A stretch of DNA of 64,000 bases, taken from positions 434,001 to 498,000 of the forward strand of contig CP124529.1 of the NCBI GenBank assembly GCA_029953615.1. Reading direction: 5' to 3'. This document shows positions 58,981 through 64,000 of the stretch, piece after piece (positions within the stretch are counted from its first letter, which is position 1; every line of letters starts with the position of its first letter). The notes under the pieces are model-generated. The model was not told the DNA's origin. It made no database searches and was given only the letters and a program-made list of their open reading frames with translations. A program made the position numbers and the translations under genes. The stretch comes from Pseudomonas putida. GTDB lineage: Bacteria; Pseudomonadota; Gammaproteobacteria; Pseudomonadales; Pseudomonadaceae.

Positions 58981-60645
58981 GTGGAACGCGAATACATGGA
59001 ATTCGACGTGGTCATCGTCGGCGCCGGCCCGGCGGGCCTGTCCGCCGCCTGCCGCCTGAAGCAGAAGGCCGCCGAAGCCGGTAGCGAAATCAGCGTCTGC
59101 GTGGTGGAAAAAGGCTCTGAAGTCGGCGCCCACATCCTCTCCGGCGCGGTGTTCGAACCCCGCGCCCTGAACGAGCTGTTCCCTGACTGGAAAGCACTCG
59201 GCGCGCCACTGAACACCGAAGTGAAGCGTGACGACATCTACGTGCTCAAGGATGCCGCCAGCTCGACCAAGGTGCCTGACCTGTTCGTGCCCAAGACCAT
59301 GCACAACCAGGGCAACTACATCATTTCGCTGGGCAACCTGTGCCGCTGGCTGGCCCAGCAGGCCGAGAACCTGGGCGTGGAAATCTACCCGGGCTTCGCC
59401 GCCCAGGAAGCACTGTTCGACGAGAACGGCGTGGTCCGCGGCATCGTCACCGGTGACCTGGGCGTTGACCGTGAAGGCAACCCGAAGGACGGCCTGTACA
59501 CCCCGGGCATGGAACTGCGCGCCAAGTACACGCTGTTCGCCGAAGGCTGCCGTGGCCATATCGGCAAGCAGCTGATCAAGCGCTTCAACCTCGACAGCGA
59601 GGCCGACGTCCAGCATTACGGCATCGGTCTGAAAGAAATATGGGAAATCGACCCGGCCAAGCACGAGCAGGGCCTGGTGGTGCACACCGCCGGCTGGCCG
59701 CTGGACGTGATGGCCAAGGACAACACCGGTGGCTCGTTCCTCTACCACCTGGAAAACAACCAGGTGGTGGTTGGCCTGATCGTCGACCTGTCCTACGCCA
59801 ACCCGTACCTGTCGCCGTTCGACGAGTTCCAGCGGCTGAAGCACCACCCGGTGATGAGCCAGTACCTCGAAGGCGGCAAGCGCATCAGTTATGGTGCCCG
59901 CGCCATCTGCAAGGGCGGCTTCAACTCGTTGCCGAAGATGGTCTTCAACGGCGGCGCGCTGATCGGCTGCGACCTGGGCACCCTGAACTTCGCCAAGATC
60001 AAGGGCAGCCACACCGCGATGAAGTCCGGCATGCTGGCCGCCGAAGCGGTGGCCGACGCATTGATCGCCGGCAGCGAAGGCGGCGACCAGCTGAACGGTT
60101 ACGTCAGCGCCTTCAAGGCCAGCTGGCTGTACGAAGAACTGTTCGCCAGCCGCAACTTCGGCCCGGCCATGCACAAGTTCGGCCCGCTGCTGGGTGCTGC
60201 GTTCAACTATGTGGACCAGAACTGGTTCGGCGGCAAGCTGCCGTTCACCCTGCACGACACCAAGCCGGACTACGCCTGCCTGAAGCTGGCAGCCGAGTCG
60301 CAGAAGATCGACTACCCGAAACCGGACGGCAAGCTCAGCTTCGACAAGCTCAGCTCGGTATTCCTCTCCAGCACCAACCACGAAGAGGAACAACCCTGCC
60401 ATCTGAAGCTGACCGACCCGAACGTGCCGATCGCCAGCAACCTGCCGCTGTACGACGAGCCGGCCCAGCGCTACTGCCCGGCGGGCGTGTACGAAGTGGT
60501 CACTCAAGAGGACGGCAGCAAGCGCTTCCAGATCAACGCGCAGAACTGCGTGCACTGCAAGACTTGCGACATCAAGGACCCGGCCCAGAACATCACCTGG
60601 GTCACTCCTGAAGGCGCTGGCGGGCCGAACTACCCGAACATGTAA
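58981..60645 (+). CDS. electron transfer flavoprotein-ubiquinone oxidoreductase (ETF-QO)
   Basis: A 554-residue inner-membrane-associated enzyme that passes electrons from EtfAB to ubiquinone. The FAD site VVIVGAGPAGLSAACRL is near residue 10, and the C-terminal [4Fe-4S] cluster cysteines are visible (RYCPAGVYE and NCVHCKTCDIKDP). I chose GTG at 58981 because AGGAG lies 7 nt upstream and the next residues (MEREYMEFDVVIVG) match the family. It diverges from etfBA and ends in a strong terminator. Length is normal. Confidence 0.94.
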   Translation: MEREYMEFDVVIVGAGPAGLSAACRLKQKAAEAGSEISVCVVEKGSEVGAHILSGAVFEPRALNELFPDWKALGAPLNTEVKRDDIYVLKDAASSTKVPDLFVPKTMHNQGNYIISLGNLCRWLAQQAENLGVEIYPGFAAQEALFDENGVVRGIVTGDLGVDREGNPKDGLYTPGMELRAKYTLFAEGCRGHIGKQLIKRFNLDSEADVQHYGIGLKEIWEIDPAKHEQGLVVHTAGWPLDVMAKDNTGGSFLYHLENNQVVVGLIVDLSYANPYLSPFDEFQRLKHHPVMSQYLEGGKRISYGARAICKGGFNSLPKMVFNGGALIGCDLGTLNFAKIKGSHTAMKSGMLAAEAVADALIAGSEGGDQLNGYVSAFKASWLYEELFASRNFGPAMHKFGPLLGAAFNYVDQNWFGGKLPFTLHDTKPDYACLKLAAESQKIDYPKPDGKLSFDKLSSVFLSSTNHEEEQPCHLKLTDPNVPIASNLPLYDEPAQRYCPAGVYEVVTQEDGSKRFQINAQNCVHCKTCDIKDPAQNITWVTPEGAGGPNYPNM

Positions 60646-60665
60646 GGCCCCTGCCCTGCGCTAAC

Positions 60666-60702
60666 GAAAAGCCCCCGGGTTCTCACGAGCCGGGGGCTTT
60701 TT
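60666..60702 (+). terminator. Rho-independent terminator of ETF-QO
   Basis: AAAAGCCCCCGG-GTTCTCACGAG-CCGGGGGCTTTTT: a strong stem with flanking A and T runs, 21 nt after the stop. It may also serve the converging mqsRA. Confidence 0.92.
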
Positions 60703-60717
60703 ATTGCCTGCCAATCG

Positions 60718-61119
60718 TCAGGCAGTACGCACTTCCTCGAAGAGCTCTGGGTGGCGGTCCAGCAGCTTGAGCAGTTTTACCAGCGCCACTGGCGGCGTGG
60801 TCTTGCCGTTTTCGTAACGAGAGAACGCATTGACCCCACCACCGAAAATTTCCCCTGCTTCACGCTGGTCGAGGTCGAACTTCCTGCGCATTGCTGCAAT
60901 GAAGGCAGGATCAACAACGGCTCCATTGACTTGTCGCTCAAACGCCGACATCAGGTCACTCATGCGCTGCGCCTCTCCCATGCCGAGTATCACCTCACCA
61001 CAAGCAGGGCAGTAGTCGCCATAAACATCGGGAATAACGGTAGTTTCACCCTTGTAGCGATAAGGCATGTCCTTGGATTGCGCGACCAATTCCGCTCGTC
61101 CACACAGTGGGCATTTCAT
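60718..61119 (-). CDS. mqsA: MqsA, antitoxin and autorepressor of the MqsRA system
   Basis: A 133-residue protein. The N-terminal zinc site has C3, C6, C37 and C40 (MKCPLC, YCPACG), as in E. coli MqsA. The C-terminal XRE-type HTH (DLDQREAGEIFGGGVNAFSRYENGKTTPP) binds the operator. It neutralises MqsR and represses the operon. The ATG at 61119 lies 1 nt after the mqsR stop. P. putida carries such a pair near its etf genes, so this is the expected locus. Here the antitoxin gene is second, as in E. coli. Confidence 0.93.
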   Translation of the reverse strand: MKCPLCGRAELVAQSKDMPYRYKGETTVIPDVYGDYCPACGEVILGMGEAQRMSDLMSAFERQVNGAVVDPAFIAAMRRKFDLDQREAGEIFGGGVNAFSRYENGKTTPPVALVKLLKLLDRHPELFEEVRTA

Positions 61120-61120
61120 T

Positions 61121-61405
61121 TCACAGCTCCTTGAAAGACACGATGAGCAGGTCGTCAACCACCATCAACTTGAGGTAAACCCTTCCTACAGCGGTCTGGG
61201 GACGATAGACGTCCTGCCAGACTCGATGATTGTTGTAGGTCGTCATGCTCTTGTGAAAGTCGCCTGGCGTTAGCTCGCGAACAATGTTCAGCATGGCGAA
61301 AGGCTCAATCCCAAGTGCCCGAGCACCCTGCGTGGCTACCCCGGTAGTACGCACTTTGCCTAGACTCAACAGCGCCTTCACCCGCTTCAGCGGGCAGTGA
61401 GGCAT
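61121..61405 (-). CDS. mqsR: MqsR, RelE-fold mRNA interferase toxin
   Basis: The frame from ATG 61405 gives 94 residues with the MqsR active-site segments: FHKSMTTY (Lys), VWQDVYRP (Gln), VYLKL (Tyr) and the terminal VSFKE (Lys). MqsR cleaves mRNA at GCU/GCA. An ATG at 61416, with GGAAGG upstream, would encode the family's N-terminal MEKR, but lies one base out of frame. Adding one base near 61406 would give 98 residues, the length of E. coli MqsR, so a sequencing deletion is likely here too. It is followed by mqsA with a 1-nt gap. Confidence 0.88.
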   Translation of the reverse strand: MPHCPLKRVKALLSLGKVRTTGVATQGARALGIEPFAMLNIVRELTPGDFHKSMTTYNNHRVWQDVYRPQTAVGRVYLKLMVVDDLLIVSFKEL

Positions 61406-61422
61406 CTCTTTTCCATGAGAAA

Positions 61423-61439
61423 TTAACCTTCCAGGTTAA
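61423..61439 (-). promoter_or_regulatory. MqsA operator
   Basis: TTAACCT-TCC-AGGTTAA is a perfect 7-bp-arm palindrome matching the E. coli MqsA site AACCT-N3-AGGTT. It lies 7 nt before the upstream mqsR ATG at 61416, as expected for autorepression. Confidence 0.8.
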
Positions 61440-61451
61440 ATTTGGCTAATA

Positions 61452-61467
61452 GGTTATTCCAATAACC
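61452..61467 (-). promoter_or_regulatory. second palindrome upstream of mqsRA
   Basis: GGTTATT-CC-AATAACC is a perfect 7-bp inverted repeat, about 12 bp beyond the main operator. It could be a second regulatory site, but its arms are in the opposite sense to AACCT-AGGTT. Confidence 0.4.
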
Positions 61468-61510
61468 CCCGCCCGGAAGTCTGCCTCAATGCCCTACAGC
61501 CGTTACCGGC

Positions 61511-62836
61511 TCATTTGTCACCACACATGATCGGCACCGGCTCCGCCGCAAACGCCAATGGCTCACGACGCCCGAAATACAACGCTGTCAGCAGCCCGAC
61601 CGTGCCCATGATCAGACAAAAGCCGACACACACCCACGGGCTCCACGGCATCAGCGCGATCAGCGCCAGCGGTGTGGTGCTGGCCCACAGTGCGTAGGCC
61701 ACGTTGTAGGTGAAGGAAATGCCCGACACGCGGATTTCGGCCGGGAACAGCCCGACCATCACCGACGGCACCACCCCTACCACGCCGCAGGACAGGCCCG
61801 CCAGCGCATAGGCAAGCCAGGTCATGCCCCACTGCCCCACCAGGCTGGCGTACAACGCGCCGATGCCCAGCGGCAGCAGCAGGCTGTAGAGCATCAGCGC
61901 GCGCCAGGCGCCCACCCGGTCGACCAGCAATCCGGCCAGCACGCAACCGATATTGAGGAAGACGATGCCCACGCTGCTCAGGGCGAAGGTGTGCCCCGCC
62001 GTCATGCCGAAGCGCTGCTGCATCACCGTCGGGGTAATCACCACCAGCACCACCACGGCGGACGTCAGCACACAGGTCAGCAGCGCCGCCGGGATCAGCG
62101 CCCGGCGGTGTTCGCCCAGCACCCGTCGCAGCGGGAAGCTCACCGGCTGCTCCTGGCGTGCGCGCAGGGCGAGGAACACCGGTGTTTCACTGAGCCAGCG
62201 GCGCAGCCACACGCCGATCACGCCGAATACCCCGCCGAGCAGGAACGGATAGCGCCAGGCGTAGTCGAGAATTTCCTGCGGGGTGAACAGCTGCGCCAGC
62301 AAGGTCGCGGTCAGCGCCCCCAGCAGGTAGCCGAAGGTCAGCCCGGCCTGCAGGAAACCCAGGGCGTAGCCGCGCCGCCCGGCCGGCGCATGCTCGGCAA
62401 CGAAGGTCCAGGCACTCGGTACCTCCCCGCCCACCGCCGCACCCTGCAGGATGCGCAGGGCCAGCAGGATCAGCGGCGCGGCATAGCCGATGTCGGCGTA
62501 GGTCGGCATCACCCCGATCAACAGGCACGGCAGGGCCATCATCAGGATGCTCAGGCTGAAAACCCGCTTGCGTCCCAGGTGGTCGGCGAAGTGCGCCATC
62601 AGGATGCCGCCCAGCGGCCGCGCCAGGTAGCCGGTGACGAAGATCCCGAAGCTTTGCAGCAGGCGCAGCCATTCGGGCATCTCGGGCGGGAAGAACAGCT
62701 GGCTCAGGGTCAGCGCAAAGAACACGAAGATGATGAAGTCGTAGATTTCCAGCGCGCCGCCCAACGCCGCCAGGCCCAGGGTCCGGTGGTCGCCGCGGCT
62801 GAACCGGGGCGGGCGAGCGGTATCGATGGCAGTCAT
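61511..62836 (-). CDS. MFS transporter, metabolite:H+ symporter (MHS) type
   Basis: A 441-residue inner-membrane protein with 12 hydrophobic helices. The MFS motif A variant of this group, GYLARPLGGILMAHFADHLGRKRV, lies in the loop between helices 2 and 3; MHS members carry organic acids or betaine-like solutes with protons. A charged N-terminal tail (TAIDTARPPRFSRGDHRT) is cytosolic. The substrate is unknown. It lies between mqsRA and the degenerate receiver on the same strand. Confidence 0.88.
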   Translation of the reverse strand: MTAIDTARPPRFSRGDHRTLGLAALGGALEIYDFIIFVFFALTLSQLFFPPEMPEWLRLLQSFGIFVTGYLARPLGGILMAHFADHLGRKRVFSLSILMMALPCLLIGVMPTYADIGYAAPLILLALRILQGAAVGGEVPSAWTFVAEHAPAGRRGYALGFLQAGLTFGYLLGALTATLLAQLFTPQEILDYAWRYPFLLGGVFGVIGVWLRRWLSETPVFLALRARQEQPVSFPLRRVLGEHRRALIPAALLTCVLTSAVVVLVVITPTVMQQRFGMTAGHTFALSSVGIVFLNIGCVLAGLLVDRVGAWRALMLYSLLLPLGIGALYASLVGQWGMTWLAYALAGLSCGVVGVVPSVMVGLFPAEIRVSGISFTYNVAYALWASTTPLALIALMPWSPWVCVGFCLIMGTVGLLTALYFGRREPLAFAAEPVPIMCGDK

Positions 62837-62907
62837 GGCAGGTTCCGCAAATCGGCAAAGGGCAAGAGGATAGCAAATAGCTGCCCCCTTGCCCCGCCCG
62901 CGCGGCT

Positions 62908-63387
62908 TTAGCGGTTGAACATGCTATTGACGAAATTGGCCCTGGGCCGTGGCCGCGCCGTGGCAGCCGGCATGGTGCCCGGCAGCGGCAGCTTGCCGAC
63001 CAGCAGCGGCGTATCGATGATCGCCATGAATGCCTCCAGCGCCTCGTTATCGGGCACCTGGGGCAGGCTCAGGCTGACGGCCTGGCGCTCGGTCTGCGGC
63101 ACCGAGGGCACTTGCAACTGGGCCGAGTGGTAAAGCAGGGCATGCTGGATCTGCGTGCTGACGCGGCAAAAGCGCGCCAGGTCGACCCCGGCACGGCTGG
63201 CCAGCTCGATGTTGCCCAACAGCAGGTGGAAAGGCTGCAAGGCACTCAACACCAGGCGCTGCAGCTCCTCGAAGCTGTCCACTGGCGCTATCCGGTAGTA
63301 ACCCAGGCCGTTGAGCAGCCGCTCCAGTTGCAGGCGCTGGCACGGGTGTGCGTCGGCGATGAGGATGCGCAGCGTCTTGTTGGCCAT
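62908..63387 (-). CDS. degenerate receiver-domain protein
   Basis: A 159-residue protein. Residues about 5-125 resemble a response-regulator receiver (RILIADAHPCQRLQLERLL, then HLLLGNIEL), but the phospho-acceptor Asp is replaced by N59 and the acidic pair has only one Asp (D12). There is no output domain, only a low-complexity tail ending NSMFNR. It is probably a phosphorylation-independent regulator or adaptor. It lies downstream of the ECF sigma factor on the same strand, which may be its partner. I do not know a specific function. Confidence 0.7.
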   Translation of the reverse strand: MANKTLRILIADAHPCQRLQLERLLNGLGYYRIAPVDSFEELQRLVLSALQPFHLLLGNIELASRAGVDLARFCRVSTQIQHALLYHSAQLQVPSVPQTERQAVSLSLPQVPDNEALEAFMAIIDTPLLVGKLPLPGTMPAATARPRPRANFVNSMFNR

Positions 63388-63555
63388 GGTCGGACCTGGG
63401 CAGTTGGGTAATGGGTACGCTCCATGACCATACTGCGCCAGTGAAGGCTGCTGCCAACGCTACGCCTGGCAGGGGTCTTCTTTGATAGAAGTCGGGAAAA
63501 CCGAGGAAATCAAGTGATCGACTGACGGAATTTGCATTTGCCTTCAACCCGGCGA

Positions 63556-64000
63556 TCAGGATTCCCACTCGCGCATGCGCACCCGGCAGTGCTTCATGGC
63601 ATTGACGATGTGCTTTTCCACCAGGCTGCGGGAAATTCCCAGATGCTCGGCAATCTGCTGGTGGGACAGGCCATCGAGCTTGCGCAGCAGGAAGCTGTCG
63701 CGGCAGACCTTGCTCAGCTCGTCCAGGGCGCGCTGCATCAGTGCCAGGCGCTGGTCGAGCTGCATGTCGTGGGTCGGCGCCGGGGTATGCCAGCGCTCGT
63801 CGCTGTCCAGCACCTCCAGCGGCTCGGCCTGGCGCACCTGATGCCGACGGTGGCGGTCGACCACCAGGTTGAGCGCGGTGCGGTAAAGAAAGGCACGCGG
63901 GTGCTCGATGCGCTCGCCGTCGGTGCGCTCCAGCACCCGCAGGTAGGCATCGTGTGCCACGTCTTCGGCGGCCTGACGATTGCCCAGGCGCGCGCAAAGG
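63556..64000 (-). CDS. ECF sigma factor, FecI-like (5' end outside window)
   Basis: 148 residues from a frame open to the window edge. The sigma70 region 2 is visible (AARLGNRQAAEDVAHDAYLRVLE-like, then HPRAFLYRTALNLVVDRHRR), and region 4 follows (LDELSKVCRDSFLLRKLDGLSHQQIAEHLGISRSLVEKHI). It resembles iron-starvation sigma factors of the FecI type, which usually have a FecR anti-sigma gene next to them; the gene that follows here is instead a degenerate receiver. The N-terminus lies beyond 64000. The target is unknown. Confidence 0.85.
   Translation of the reverse strand, partial: LCARLGNRQAAEDVAHDAYLRVLERTDGERIEHPRAFLYRTALNLVVDRHRRHQVRQAEPLEVLDSDERWHTPAPTHDMQLDQRLALMQRALDELSKVCRDSFLLRKLDGLSHQQIAEHLGISRSLVEKHIVNAMKHCRVRMREWES

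Noticed and set aside
58686..59237. Minus-strand open frame between etfB and ETF-QO
   Set aside because: Crosses the ETF-QO gene and its promoter with no ribosome site; sequence is not protein-like.

Overview
The window is a stretch of core chromosome from a Pseudomonas of the P. putida group. The evidence is gene content and order (kdpFABC-DE, gpsA-sixA, fabAB, htpG, brnQ, the divergent gltA / sdhCDAB-sucAB-lpd-sucCD block, etfBA / ETF-QO, mqsRA), high-GC codon use, and about a dozen P. putida-type REP/BIME palindromes containing a conserved GCTCCCACAGG-like head. I saw no transposase, integrase, CRISPR array, tRNA or rRNA.

Layout. 1-7.8 kb holds a partial gene coupled to an XRE regulator, an HD-domain protein, a small membrane protein behind a MerR-type promoter, a kinase/M23/class III aminotransferase fusion, a LysR regulator and a Tat-exported flavin amine dehydrogenase-like protein. 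7.8-15.8 kb is the complete Kdp potassium system on the minus strand, including the 29-residue KdpF. 15.9-21.7 kb holds an AI-2E-type permease, a DUF4892 protein with a tiny coupled upstream ORF, two overlapping alpha/beta hydrolases, sixA, a DUF4389 membrane protein and gpsA. 21.9-26.9 kb is a coupled trio: TonB receptor, periplasmic binding protein and hybrid histidine kinase. 27.1-38 kb holds fabAB, an amidohydrolase, a pirin, a dienelactone hydrolase, htpG, two thioesterases, an Ala/Glu-rich lipoprotein, a DUF599 membrane protein and brnQ. 38-51 kb carries much of the TCA cycle: gltA on the plus strand, diverging from sdhCDAB-sucAB-lpd-sucCD on the minus strand. 51-56.6 kb holds a START-domain protein, a cysteine-cluster protein, a MocR-type regulator, two DUF4398 lipoproteins (one with an OmpA domain) and a solute-binding protein. 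56.7-64 kb holds etfBA diverging from ETF-ubiquinone oxidoreductase, the mqsRA toxin-antitoxin pair, an MFS transporter, a degenerate receiver and a partial ECF sigma factor.

The central theme is respiration: citrate synthase, succinate dehydrogenase, 2-oxoglutarate dehydrogenase and succinyl-CoA synthetase form one block, and the electron-transfer flavoprotein branch feeds electrons from acyl-CoA and amine oxidation into the quinone pool. A good PsrA-type operator sits at the ETF-QO promoter.

Quality warning. Seven genes (class III aminotransferase, TonB receptor, htpG, DUF599, sdhA, START protein, etfA) and probably mqsR carry a single small indel. Correcting one site per gene restores the expected product; HtpG, SdhA, EtfA and MqsR return to the lengths I recall for their families. 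Several are core respiratory genes, so these are more likely sequencing or assembly errors than real pseudogenes. I mark them as pseudogene where the reading frame as given is broken, but each should be read as a probable intact gene.

Nothing here is a clearly new defence or mobile system. The most interesting leads are regulatory: the MerR-type promoter, the MocR repeats, the PsrA and MqsA operators, the TonB/binding-protein/kinase trio and several possible leader ORFs.
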